A stretch of DNA of 64,000 nucleotides, taken from contig QANZ01015445.1 in NCBI GenBank assembly GCA_003254925.1, positions 1 to 64,000 on the forward strand. The letters are read 5' to 3'. The translations under genes were made by a program, and so were the position numbers. The notes under the pieces are model-generated. The model was not told the DNA's origin, made no database searches, and was given only the letters and a program-made list of their open reading frames with translations. Each line of letters starts with the position of its first letter. Position 1 is the first letter of the stretch. Positions 23,006 to 34,080 of this stretch are shown here, piece after piece. This DNA comes from Chamaecrista fasciculata (lineage: Eukaryota > Streptophyta > Magnoliopsida > Fabales > Fabaceae).

Positions 23006-23536
23006 TAAGGTTGCAAATTGCGGTTGCGTTGCGATTACTGCGGTTGCGGGTATTGCGGGTATTACGATGCGGGTTGCGGTTACTAAAGTCGTAAATTTTT
23101 TTAAAATTGCACAAAATCTTAAATTTTAAAAGTTAATATATATTATATGAACTCACACCTCACTCATTCTTCTCAAATTCAATCTCTCCATCTTATTATC
23201 TCATATTTGAAGCTGTAATGATAAGTGGTGGATATAATAAATTAGCCAATAAACTCTCCAATTCTTCTACACTCTCTCTATGTCACTCCCTAATTTTTCA
23301 GATCAATATTTCTTTAAATCAAAAAAAAAAAAAATAAGCATCCAGACCGCAACCGCGCAACGTAACCGCATTTCAGCAGCATCGCCGCAACGTTACGACC
23401 GCAACACCATTACATTGCGGCGCAACCATGTGATTTAGGCTCACACCGCAATTGCGGTGTGATGCGGTTGCGTTTCCTACCGCAACCGCAATATTACGGC
23501 CGCAATTGGTGATGCGGTCCGCAATTTGCAACCATG
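23006..23536. mobile_element. hAT-type MITE with GCGGTTGCGG subterminal repeats
   Basis: The ends GGTTGCAAATTGCGG and CCGCAATTTGCAACC are inverted repeats. Multiple GCGGTTGCG words on the left face CCGCAACCGC words on the right. A perfect 8-bp direct repeat GTCTTAAT flanks the element (22998-23005 and 23537-23544), as for hAT elements. No coding capacity. Confidence 0.8.
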
Positions 23537-23544
23537 GTCTTAAT

Positions 23545-25172
23545 TATAATTCGTAAAACAAGTTTTGTATGTGAGGCATGAATGAAATTAACAGAGAGAT
23601 TAATTATATTTCTGATTTGTTTTGTCTTAATCAAATAGATGAGGCTAATTAAAATTTTTAGCGTACCTAATAAATTAACTTAGAATTAGGATTGTCTTAC
23701 TTGATCTTTTACATGTAACAATTACTTATAGGGAGGAGTTCCTATGATGTACATTCGATAGTAAAATCAATTTAAAATTTGTCAATAATATGGGAAAATT
23801 AAGATTAGGTTGTAGAGTACGATACTAATGGTTGGGGGGGATGTGTGTTTATGACCAAACAGGGCCTTAAAGTCAAACAACGTAGCTTTGATAGTTGGAA
23901 GTTCGATACTCTGTATTTGAAAATTTGTGTAATTCTCTTGAGTTAGGCAAAATGGACGAGTCAATAACAAAATCTCACAGCTTTACTTAATATTGAAGGA
24001 CAATGTAATTTTATACACATATTTTTACTTAATAACAAAGAACTGCACCATTTTCAAATACAGAAAATCTGTATCCTGATAGCTGAGGAAGAGGTGTTTA
24101 GCATCCTCCAGACTATCACACGGTCTTTGGCATCATGTTACAAAATGCTCTGGCTAAAGTGAATTTGCATTGTCCATTTTTAAATTAGGGGACCAGATTG
24201 AAACTCTATTAATACTAGAGTGATCAAAGGTGAGTTTAAACTAAAGTTATTATTATAGGAAACAGTGAAACACTCATTAGAATGACTATTATAGAAAGGT
24301 TAAAACCTCATTTTATTCCTCAAATTATAGGGTAAGTTTCATTTTGGTCATAAAACTATTTTTTGTTCCATTTTAGTACCAAAATGTGATTTTGTCAAGT
24401 TTATACTGTTATTCATAACTTCGATAGTTGAGATGCATTATTTTAATCCCATGCATTTTAATAAGTAAGTTAACAAAAAGAGAAATAAAATTTTTCATTC
24501 TTAGTTACAAATTGGAGATGAAAATCAACCACAAATTTATTTCCAATAAGAATAAAAGTTTTTCTTTCTCTCTTTACGAACTCACTTATTATGATGCATA
24601 TGATAGTTAATCAACTGTTTAGGTTAGTAATAACTAATAACGGCAAAAACTATATGAAATCATATTTTGGGGACCAAAACAGAATAAATGTAAAATATTT
24701 TAGGACCAAAAAGAAATTTACTTTATATTTTGCAGACCAAAATAAGTATTTTACCAAAAATACGAGGAGGGTAATGTTTTAAGAAAAAAAGCTCATACTG
24801 AAAATGTTCATCACACGCGATACATACATTATCCCCAAAACCAAATTGGATGGTACAACTACAACACAATCACTTCTGAATAAAACCAATGAAAGTGCGG
24901 TTGATGAACATAAACACTTACACAACCTTACCTATTATTCAACTATTCTATTATTATATTCAGTAGCTTTTACATTATGTCACTTGACAAATATATAATC
25001 ACAATTTTACAATAAAAACTCACTCCTAAACTTGAAACTACTCTTCCCTCAATTGAAGATAGATCGGAGCACTAGACAAAGTAGTGGAAATCAAGCGATC
25101 AGAAAATCAAACTAAAACCATATTTGAGAGAGTAATTAATGCATGGTGGGAAGAGTGAAGTTATATATAGAT
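23545..25172. other. Unassigned DNA and 3' flank of P450 copy A
   Basis: No coding region. GACCAAAA/TTTTGGTC words at 24340-24740 suggest a palindromic MITE without clear ends. From about 24800 to 25172 the sequence is the 3' flank of the P450 copies; it is repeated downstream of copy B (42590-42796) and, inverted, at about 44794-45012. Confidence 0.5.
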
Positions 25173-26808
25173 CTAGCCAAAGGAGTGTGGTAATGGTTGA
25201 AGATGAAGTGGCACTTTCTTGCATATAGTAACCCCTCGTGCTTCACTCATGTCCAAGTTCTCTGCAGATGTACAAGTTCCATCAGGAAGCTTCCAATCAA
25301 ACCAATATACAAGATTAGCAAACACACACTCAACTACTGCAATCCCAAATGGCATTCCTGCACAAACTCTTCTCCCAATGCCAAATGGGATGAACTTAAA
25401 GTCTTGTGATCCTTTGAAATCAATCTCATTATTTTCAAATCTCTCTGGAATGAACTCTTCTGCCCTCTCCCATATTTTAGGATCTCTCTGTATTGCCCAC
25501 GCATTCACAAACACTGTTGTTTTTGCAGGAATATCGTACCCTCCTAGTTTCACACTGCTTGAGGTTAGTCTTGGAATAAGAAGAGGAGCAGGTGGATGCA
25601 ACCTCAAAGTTTCCTTGATCACACATTTCAAGTACTTCATCTCATTCAAATCATCTTCATCTATTCTTGATTTACACCCCACAATTCTTCTCACTTCTTC
25701 TTGCACTTTCTTCATTTTGTCTGGATGTCTCATCAACTCTGCCATCCCCCATTCCAAAGTTGATGCTCCAGTGTCACTTGCTCCCAAAAACATATCCTAT
25801 CATTTTCCAAATATAATTAACCAAGGTTTGAAATTATATATACACACTATATACTATACATGTACACATACACATACATACCAATAACAAAGCCTTGACA
25901 CTATCTTCTGTGAGCTCAAAGTCAAGCGTATCATCTTGTTGAAGTTGAAGTAGAATATCCAAGAAGTTCTTCCCATCATCATTCTTCCTGCTTCTTGGAT
26001 CTGTCTTGTGTTGTGCAATCACTTGATCAAAGAAAGTATTTAGCTCTCGAAAAGTCATGTTCACTCTTGAGATGAATCCCGTAACATGATCCATCCACCC
26101 CAATGAAGGGAAGAAATCCCCAAAACAGAACTCTTGAAGTTGTTCAATCAACCTCCTCCCTATCTTATCAAAGTCGATTTCACCACCCAGAGTCTCGTAC
26201 TTTTGGCCTAGAGCACACCTTAATATGATGTTGCAAGATGTCATTAGCAACATGTGAGTGAGATTCACAGAGCACCCACGTTCACAAGCTTCATGAAATG
26301 TTTTCATCAAACCTGAAACCTCATCTTCTCTAACAAACCAATAGGATTGCACCCTTTGGTGGCTGAGAAGTTCGTGAACAGAGACCTTCCTCTTCTGTCT
26401 CCACTCGTCGCCGTGGGGTAAGAAGGCTATGTCCTTGCAACCATAGAAAAGGATTTTTGTAGCTATGTTTTGGGGTCTGTCAGAGAACAAGACGTCATAG
26501 GACTTGACGATTTCTTTGACAATATCAGCAGAAGAGACTACAAGAGTTGGAGTTTGGCCTAATTGGAGGAACATGAGAGGGCCATACTTATGTGACAGAG
26601 CTCGTAAAGATCAATGAGGGAGTGTGCCTAGTTGATGCAAATTTCCAATGATGGGAAATTTAGGAGGTGAAGGAGGCAAATTGTATTTGTTGCTTCTTGT
26701 TCTTGATAAGACTTTAAACAGAATTATGAGGGTACAAATGAAGCAGCAAAACAGAGAGAGGTACAAGCTTGAGTTTACAATGTTGTATGGCATTTCCATT
26801 TTCTTCAC
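25173..26808 (-). pseudogene. CYP71-type cytochrome P450 copy A, one nonsense codon
   Basis: Exon 1 is 26808-25882, exon 2 is 25796-25173, and the 85-bp intron has GTATGT and a TAG acceptor. Without one stop it would encode 516 residues. It has an N-terminal membrane anchor (about residues 9-30), a [11 protein letters not shown] hinge, the I-helix GASDTGAST, KETLR, FIPERF and the haem loop FIPFGIGRRVCAG. The stop is TGA at 26613-26611 (codon 66). Copy B has CGA (Arg) at the same place, so a single C-to-T change in a CpG explains it. The rest of the frame is open, which suggests recent inactivation. Motifs resemble CYP71A/AN/AP enzymes; the subfamily is not proven. A sequencing error remains possible. 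Confidence 0.9.
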
Positions 26809-27200
26809 AACTAGTGATTCAAGAGCTGGTTGCCTGGTTGAATTGTATACATAATGAGCTTTTTTAAATAATCTTTACTCAATGATTCTAAATGATTAAG
26901 TAATAGATAAATTCAATTCATCTATTCATTAGAATAATTATATAAAATTTCAAATGTCTTGTGTGAGTGTTCCAATGGTTAATTACCTGCCTAGCATGTC
27001 CTATACGAAACGGACGTAAGGCGTAGTATAATATATGATATTGTATATGTCATGATATCTTATATTGTAATATCTCGTATTACATTTTCTTTAAGATGTA
27101 TATATACTGCTGTATGAAGACAAGTAGTAAGTGATAAAGGATAAATATAAACAATCTACTCTCAATATATTAATACATGTATATTGTGTGGAATGTAAGT
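26809..27200 (-). promoter_or_regulatory. Upstream region of P450 copy A
   Basis: This block is repeated upstream of copy B (44428-44650) and near 46600-46760, including the word GTCCTATACGAAACGGACG. Conservation across copies may mark promoter elements or simply recent duplication. No TATA box was assigned. Confidence 0.4.
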
Positions 27201-27599
27201 AATCCAACTAATTATGCATCCCTCTTTTTTGTTTTATTTAACTAATCTTGTTGGGAACATAAAATACCCTTATAATTCCTTAACTATACGACAAGCAAAT
27301 GATGGTATACTATGTTCCAAATCAATTAAAGTAGTCTGGGCATTAATCAAACCAAAACTCATTAGTTCCCGTGGTGGGTTTGAAAAGTTGTCTTGTGTTG
27401 ATCCTCTTCGTAGATTATAGCCTGTATGGGATTCTTTTTAAAAATTGATTAAAACATTCGATTGTATGGGATTCTTTTTAAAAATTGATTAAAACATTCG
27501 ATATCAATATAATTACAGGAGCTACAGTGCAATCAAGCACTTTGTTTTGTCATCATTAAATACTGATATGCAAATTCATTTGAAAGGGTCTATTTGCAA
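27201..27599. other. Unassigned spacer
   Basis: A direct repeat of TGTATGGGATTCTTTTTAAA occurs at about 27423 and 27463. A short open stretch at 27300-27420 has no recognised family. No gene supported. Confidence 0.35.
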
Positions 27600-29750
27600 T
27601 TAATCCAGAGATTTGGGAGTCTTTCAAAAAGAGAAACAAGCTTCTGATCTCTTTATCATTGCACATGAGATTCAACACTCTATACACCTCTTCAAATCCA
27701 AAGTTGGGCGGCTCATGATAAAAATTATTATTCACAAAGCTTTTGACACTATATATATCTGGTCTTACATTTTAAAAGTTTTATCCTCCTTAAATTTTCC
27801 TGCGTCTTGGATTACTCTTATTAAATCTTGTCTTCAAAATACATCCTATTATCCTATTATAAATGGTTCCAAGGAAAACCCTTTCTCTCCACTAAGAGGT
27901 ATTAAACAACGTGATCCTATATCACCTTACCATTTTATTCTTTTTATGGAACTTTTTAACACATCTCATTAACAATGAAGTGAATAACAAAAACTGGTTC
28001 CCTTTTAAATTTAAAAAACTCTTACTTTTCTTTTTCACACCTTCTCTTTGTCGATGATATCATCATCTTTGCTAAAGCAAACATCTGTAACTCAATTTCT
28101 AAGATAATTAATCTTTTTTAACATATCTCTAGTCTTCATATTAATAGAGAGAAATCAAAGCTCTGGTTCTCATCCCCTATGTTTCCCCCTCTCTCAAGAA
28201 CAACCTCTCTAGAATTATCAATGTTAACTGCTCAAATAATATAGGGAACTATCTAGGCTATCCTCTCAAACCTATTTATAAGAACAATGACTTTAATTTT
28301 ATTGTTGATAAAATTAACAACAAAATGCAAGCTTGGAAGCTAGGCTGCCTTTCTTTAGCTGGCCGAGTTCAGCTTATTCAACCCACTACTTCCACCATTT
28401 CAAATTACTATATGAATGTTTTTTCCTTCCAAAAACTATTCATAACCATATTGACAAAATTAATCGTTCTTTCTTTTGGAACCATACTGTACCTCTAAGA
28501 AGTGTCATCTTCTGAGATGGGATAAAATTACTATGCCTAAATACTTAGAAGGGCTGGGGATTCGTAAATCAGCTTTCATCAATGCCTGTTATATGGCCAA
28601 ACTTAAATGGAAAACCCTAGTTACTAAAAACAATTTGTTCTCCTCTGTTCTCACTGCTAAACATGGACCTAATCTTCACAAAAAACTTAATAACCAATCC
28701 CTTACCAAACCTAGTATGAACAAGGACTATAACCTTTATGTCACTGGTCTGAAATCTTTAATTGTTTTTTCAATTAAATCTTGTTATGCTTTACTCTTGC
28801 ATATGTCCAGGAACTATTCTAATTCTGACCCAACAAATTTTTTTATGGACTTGGAAACTTCAAATACACACAAGATTAAAACTCTTCCTTTGGCAGATTA
28901 TGCAAAACAGTTTTTCTACCGCTGAAAAGCTTTTCAAAAGAAATATCATTGAATCTCCTCTTTGCCCTGTTTATAAAGCTGATATTGAAACTTTAGACCA
29001 TATTTTATGGCATTGTGGTAAGCTCAACTTTTTATGGATTCTTTTAGCTCAAAATGTTACTCCTTGTAAAATAATTTGACCAATGGATTATTAAAAACTG
29101 TGCTCATACGTGTACTTATTATAAGAACATTCCTTGGAACTATTTCTTTCCTTACCTCTTAAAGGAAATTTGGCTTTCAAGGAACTCTCTCATTTTTAAA
29201 CATCAAAACATCTACAATGCCTTGATTTTACAAGCTGACTCTTTCAAAGCAGTTGAATACTTTTTCTTTGTTCAGACTAACTCCTCTTAAATTCATCCTA
29301 CCTTCATTAAATCTTCAGTGTATTGGATTAGACCAGATAATGATTATGTGAAACTGAATATTGATGGATCTGCTAAAGCTAATCTGACTGGTGCAGGAGG
29401 AATCCTTAGGGGCTGTAATGGTAAAAGGATTGGTGGTTTTAGCTTGTTTATTGGTTATGGCTCCTCTCTTTGTGATGAACTTTGGACAATTGTCAAAGGG
29501 ATTCAATTTGTAATCTCTATGAACATCAAGAAACTGATTATTGAGACTGATTCACTTGTGTCTAAGCAACTTATTTTTTCCACTAATTCTCTAACCCATC
29601 ATCCACTATATTCTCTTATCTCCAACTGCAGATTCCTGCTCACCTTGCTGGATAATTACAAGTTTCAACATGTTTTAAGGGAAGCAAACTTTTGTGCTGA
29701 CTCTAGCAAATCATGGTAGGATTTCGTGTTTACCTTTCACTGTTTTTGAT
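27600..29750 (+). mobile_element. Degenerate L1-type LINE, RT to RNase H
   Basis: Plus-strand pieces in the expected order: an RT fragment with HKAFDTI and GIKQRDPISPYHFIL (about 27736-27945), a decayed active-site region (about 28045-28075), a C-terminal RT piece with EGLGIRKSAF (about 28550), a zinc-binding segment with CPVYK and HILWHCGK (about 28965-29025), and an RNase H domain at 29318-29719 starting NIDGSAKAN. Frameshifts and stops separate all of them. The RNase H frame of 133 codons is the longest intact piece. No clear poly(A) tail or TSD was seen. Confidence 0.85.
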
Positions 29751-30121
29751 CAACTCCCTCCTTTCCTAACTCTTCTCTTTCTAAGGGATCATATTTGCAT
29801 GTTTAATTTGCATGTTTTATTATAGAGTCAGCACAAATCAGCTTGGGACCAATGTGATGGAGATTGTGCCCTAGGGTCAATCATCCTTTAGATATGTTGG
29901 GGAACATATCAATTAATTTATGGAGATAAATTAATGGTTATCATATTATTAGCATGTTTACTATGATAACAGTCCATGATTAATTATGAGATAATTAATC
30001 TAAACAGTCCCTGGTCGCTCATTCGAGTGGGAGCTTGAATTGAACCAAGACCAGCATGACCTCGGTGCATGAGATGCACGCACTAGATGCTGGGACGAGA
30101 GTCATGGTGCAATTATGTAAG
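29751..30121. other. Repeat-like DNA before the gap
   Basis: Non-coding DNA with GGAGATAAATTAATGG and CATGATTAATTATGAG words. The context before a gap suggests a longer repeat that was not assembled. Family not recognised. Confidence 0.3.
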
Positions 30122-30569
30122 NNNNNNNNNNNNNNNNNNNNNNNNNNNNNNNNNNNNNNNNNNNNNNNNNNNNNNNNNNNNNNNNNNNNNNNNNNNNNNN
30201 NNNNNNNNNNNNNNNNNNNNNNNNNNNNNNNNNNNNNNNNNNNNNNNNNNNNNNNNNNNNNNNNNNNNNNNNNNNNNNNNNNNNNNNNNNNNNNNNNNNN
30301 NNNNNNNNNNNNNNNNNNNNNNNNNNNNNNNNNNNNNNNNNNNNNNNNNNNNNNNNNNNNNNNNNNNNNNNNNNNNNNNNNNNNNNNNNNNNNNNNNNNN
30401 NNNNNNNNNNNNNNNNNNNNNNNNNNNNNNNNNNNNNNNNNNNNNNNNNNNNNNNNNNNNNNNNNNNNNNNNNNNNNNNNNNNNNNNNNNNNNNNNNNNN
30501 NNNNNNNNNNNNNNNNNNNNNNNNNNNNNNNNNNNNNNNNNNNNNNNNNNNNNNNNNNNNNNNNNNNNN
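30122..30569. other. Assembly gap (448 N)
   Basis: A run of N. Open frames reported across it would be artefacts. Confidence 0.99.
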
Positions 30570-30944
30570 AGTTCCTTAATCAGATCGGCAATTAAGGATT
30601 AGGAATCAATCAGATATGCTTTCCTTACTTAGATAAATTAACATATAATCATTCAGATTTAGCTTAACATGATTTGTCAATTAATCTCAGAATAAATCTC
30701 ATATATAATAATATTTATTAATGTGAATTTTTGGCAATTATCAAAACACAAAATACGATAAATTTATTTAACTTAAAACAATATAGCGCTTAATATGATA
30801 AATAAATATTTTATAAAATAAAGATAAAATAATAAATAATCGTAGCACAAAATAAGAAACACTTTATAAAATAGCGCTTAATTAAATAAATAGGTATATA
30901 CAAAATTTATTCCAACACATGACATCCTTTAAATAAAAAAAAAT
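30570..30944. other. Unassigned AT-rich DNA
   Basis: AT-rich sequence right of the gap with repeated AAATAAATA and TAGCGCTTAAT words. No gene. Confidence 0.35.
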
Positions 30945-30981
30945 GTATCATGACATCCTTGATAGTATAATATATGATATT

Positions 30982-31410
30982 GGCTAAAGTGCACTTTTAG
31001 TCCCACAACTTTGGCTAAGGTTTCAATTTGGTCCCATAACTTCTTTTGTTGCAATTTTGGTCTCATAACTTTGGCAAATGTCTCAATTTGGTCCCATAAT
31101 TTTTTTTGTTGCAATTTTGGTCTCATAACTTTTGAAAACGTCTCAACATTGGTCCCAATACTGATTTCCATCCATTATCTGCCGCTAAAGATGATCTGAC
31201 ATACTGAGTTGGATGATGACGTGGCAAATATGGGTGAAGTTATGGAACAGATGGAAATCAGTTTGGGACCAACGGTGAGACGTTTTTAGAATTTATGGGA
31301 CCAAAATTGCAACAAAAAAAGTTATGGGACCAAATTGAGACCTTTGCCAAAGTTATGGGACCAAATTGAAACCTTTGCCAAAGTTATGGGACCAAAAGTG
31401 CACTTTAACC
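30982..31410. mobile_element. Mutator-type MITE (TGCACTTTTGGTCCC family)
   Basis: A 429-bp near-palindrome with ends GGCTAAAGTGCACTTTTAG and its complement GTGCACTTTAACC. A perfect 9-bp TSD TATGATATT lies at 30973-30981 and 31411-31419. The matching unfilled site is at 27034-27042 in copy A's upstream DNA. Open frames within it follow from the internal repeats. Confidence 0.9.
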
Positions 31411-31518
31411 TATGATATTTATGTCATAATGTCTTATATTGTAATCTGGTATTACATGTTTTTAAGATATATATATATATATATATATATAGACTATGAT
31501 CATGTTAATATTTGATGT

Positions 31519-32137
31519 TAGGGGTGAGTAAAACTGATTACATCCAATATCAACCGATCCAAACCAATCCAAATTGAAGAAAACCGATCAAAATCGATTT
31601 AAAATTTGAATTGTTTGGATGAAAAATGAGAGAACCAATTAAGTTTGGTTCGATTTATTTTGAAAGTTGATGGTCAACTGAATCACCCGTAAAAGTCGAA
31701 GTTATTACAGTATAATATATTTCTATTATACTCTAATATATTATAATGTAATACACTTTTATTATAATATACTTCTACAAATAAAATGAACCCTACCTAT
31801 AATCTCTTTCAGACACCTTCTAATTAATTACGCATCTATCATTCTCCTATTTCATTTTCATACCCTAGCGCCTCTCCCTCTCATTCACTTCTTTCAATCT
31901 CTGATTCACACAAATTCAAAAAAATATATTATAATTTGTATGAAATTATAATTTTGAAAATCTGATTTTTTTTTTAAAAAAATATACACAAAACCAGTCA
32001 ACCGAACCAAATCGATTTGGTTTGGTTCGAAGGTGCAGAATTTTCGAGATAAATTGGATGAATATTTTTTACCATCCAATTATATCGATTCAGTTAAAAA
32101 AAATAAACAAATTGAATCAAACCAATGCTCACCCCTA
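31519..32137. mobile_element. hAT-type MITE, TAGGGGTG ends, AACCGATCC subterminal words
   Basis: The ends TAGGGGTGAG and CTCACCCCTA are inverted repeats. The flanking 8-bp direct repeats are TTTGATGT (31511-31518) and TTTGATAT (32138-32145), 7 of 8 matching. AACCGAT/ACCAATCC words on the left face AACCGAACCAAATC words on the right. Non-coding. Confidence 0.8.
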
Positions 32138-32248
32138 TTTGATATCATTGTCACTGTTGTATGAAGACAAGTTGTCAGTGATAAAGGACAAATATAAACA
32201 ATAACCTACTCTCAATATATTAATACAAGTATATTGTGATGGACCCAG

Positions 32249-32415
32249 TGTTGTCAGAACCGGACCGGACGGTCCAACCGGTCTGGCCGCTAACTGAATG
32301 TGAAAGCAAATTGGTTCAACCAAAATAATCAAATTGTCAGTTGGACCGGATTGAACCGGTTTTAACCGGACAAAACCGACGAACTGGATCCAACCATTGG
32401 ACCGAACCGGTGGTC
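32249..32415. mobile_element. ACCGGACCGG-type repeat element
   Basis: A short element with GTTGTCAGAACCGGACCGG at its left and CCGAACCGGTGGTCC at its right, forming partial inverted repeats. Related ACCGAACTG words occur at 55575-55615. TSD not established. Confidence 0.5.
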
Positions 32416-32514
32416 CAGCACAAATCATGGTAGGCTCCCATCTGTTTTATTATAGTTCCATCTGTTTTATTTTTTCCATTAATGTATTTGCATGTTTTGT
32501 ACTGAAAAAAAAAA

Positions 32515-32603
32515 AGATATTTGGGAGCTAAGAAGCATGGACACTTCATTTTGAGGGCGTGTCGCCGTGTCGGACACGTGTCAGTGTCCGACACCCGTAC
32601 GAC
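32515..32603. mobile_element. Fragment of the GTGTCGGACACG hAT-type element
   Basis: Matches the left end of the complete element at 54516-55221 (CTAAGAAGCATGGACAC, then GTGTCGGACACGTGTC). Cut at a single N at 32604. Confidence 0.65.
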
Positions 32604-32663
32604 NTTAAAAAAAAAGGCAACAAATGATGCTGCATCTGTTGACGAACTTAATTATAATGTATT

Positions 32664-32775
32664 AGTCAAAAGATCATTTTAGTCCTTAATGTATGTCTTA
32701 ATGTTTATTTTTGTCCTTTATATTTTAAAATATTTAAATTAGTCCTAAATATTGGCAAAATATTGCTTTTTGGTT
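32664..32775. mobile_element. Half of the AGTCAAAGG Mutator-type MITE
   Basis: Same sequence order as the left half of the element at 42070-42585 (AGTCAAAAGATCATTTTAG, then TTAGTCCTAAATATTGGCAA). The right half is missing. Confidence 0.6.
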
Positions 32776-32785
32776 AACAAATTAC

Positions 32786-32872
32786 CTTCTTGTCCCAGTC
32801 TGTTTTAAATGTGCTGATAATAAGTACTGCAGTCTGAAAAAATGTTCCGAGTAACATTCCAATACAAATGCC
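32786..32872 (-). pseudogene. MATE transporter exon 7, inverted remnant
   Basis: On the minus strand these 87 bp match exon 7 of the intact MATE gene at 38988-39074, with the same length. The translation begins GICIGMLLGTFFQT and ends FKTDWDKK, with only a few changes. Both splice sites are kept: an AAG acceptor on the right and a GTAAT donor on the left. Adjoining intron-6-like sequence continues to about 32914. No neighbouring exons in this orientation remain. Confidence 0.85.
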
Positions 32873-32924
32873 CTTGAAAACAAAACAGAAAGTATTCAAT
32901 TGAGTTAGGAAAAGATCTGTGGAT

Positions 32925-33022
32925 GGTGCCCTCAAACATGGAAAGGTTTCTCATTTCTGGCATTCAAAGATCTGTGGCCTATGCTCAAGCTTTCTCTTTA
33001 ATTTCTTCTGGTGCCGTGCATG
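32925..33022 (+). pseudogene. MATE transporter exon 2 fragment
   Basis: On the plus strand this matches the end of exon 2 of the MATE gene (about 36935-37022): TWKGFSFLAFKDLWP, then a KLSL segment. It breaks up at about 33022, where a TA microsatellite starts. It sits directly beside the inverted exon 7 remnant, so the old gene copy was rearranged. Confidence 0.8.
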
Positions 33023-33110
33023 TTGTATATATATATATATATGTACATATGATGACCAATATATATATACATATATACATACATATATATATATATATTT
33101 TATTGTTCTT
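33023..33110. repeat. TA/TATACA microsatellite
   Basis: ATATATAT and ATACATACATAT runs with little other sequence. Confidence 0.9.
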
Positions 33111-33214
33111 TGCAATGAATGAGTGAGTATTATTATTAATAATCATAAATTTATCATGAGGAATCTGCGTGGACTTCGATAATCAAATCAGTTGGAGATT
33201 GAGAGTAATAATAG

Positions 33215-34020
33215 TAAGGTATATGACTTCTGTTTACTTTTCAGATATTCTTTCTCTGTCTAAAAAAAATAGTGGCCGAGACAAACATTGCAAATAATGG
33301 GGTGTACCTGAGGAGGGTCAAAATCTACACAGCCTTACCCTGCTTGGCAGAGAAACTGTTTCTAAGATTTGAACACGTGATCTCTTGCAAATTAATAAGA
33401 ATTAATTAATTAATTGCCATGCCATGCGTCTGCTCTGTTAAAAGTTAATTCCCAAAATTTCAACATATATCAACGACCTAATTGGTGTATGCCGGGGTTA
33501 TGTAAAACGTACGTCTTTAATTTTTAATATACCAGCTGTGTCTTTTCCCCTCACAATAAAGATGGGGTGATTAAATTTAAAAGTTTCATGGAAGAGGCTG
33601 CGTCATTGGCAAGAAATGAACCCTTTAGACTTGTGGAATAATTAATATGATCTGTCAATTCTCAATATGTAACATCTCGTACTTATAAAGGTAATTAGTC
33701 CACAAATATATAGAATCATGAATTATCTTGGTCATGGAACTATAATAATTAATAAGTGACCCCAAAAACGGTTAGAATATAAATGAGAACAATCAGAACA
33801 ACAATCGATAATTCGATATACATACGCTTCTTCTCTTCCTGAAGAAATGTTATATAATATGGCATCTCCCATGAAGACAAAAATATAGCAGGTTCGTGGA
33901 ATTCAAATACATCTCGAGTGTTCTGTCTTTCTCAGTGGTGAAATGACCACAAGTAGTTCATTCATTCATTTACATACCTACACATGAATTGAACTCCCAA
34001 TTCATTCGTTATCCTAGTAG
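33215..34020 (+). repeat. Duplicate of the MATE upstream region
   Basis: Closely matches 35345-35880, the DNA directly upstream of the intact MATE gene, for example TGCCATGCCATGCGTCTGCT, CCAGCTGTGTCTTTTCCCC and GACCACAAGTAGTTCATTC. It ends where the MATE 5' leader would begin, just left of the hAT element at 34081. The MATE gene that belonged here is gone apart from the pieces at 32.8-33.0 kb. Confidence 0.85.
33298..33386 (-). mobile_element. Au-like SINE fragment
   Basis: Read on the minus strand it has a tRNA B-box-like GTTCAAATC and the AGGGTAAGGCTGTGTA segment typical of Au SINEs, like the copy at 36282. It interrupts the first MATE upstream copy; the second copy, near 35420, lacks it. 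Confidence 0.65.
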
Positions 34021-34080
34021 TAGTAGGTTGACTTCCTCGTTTGCTATGAAACCTTAAGGAGAGTCGTGATTGGTTGCAAG

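Larger units (their letters stand above)
30945..32240. repeat. Duplicate of P450 upstream DNA, split by two MITEs
   Basis: Leaving out the MITEs at 30982-31410 and 31519-32137, the remaining sequence follows copy A's upstream DNA at about 27020-27190: AGTATAATATATGATATT, then CTTATATTGTAAT, then GTATGAAGACAAGT and CTACTCTCAATATATTAATACA. No P450 body lies next to it on the expected (left) side, where the decayed LINE and the gap are. It is probably the remains of a lost P450 unit. Confidence 0.7.

Noticed and set aside
31011..31199. Short frames with repeated FFCCNFGLIT-like peptides
   Set aside because: They lie entirely within the inverted arms of the MULE MITE at 30982-31410.
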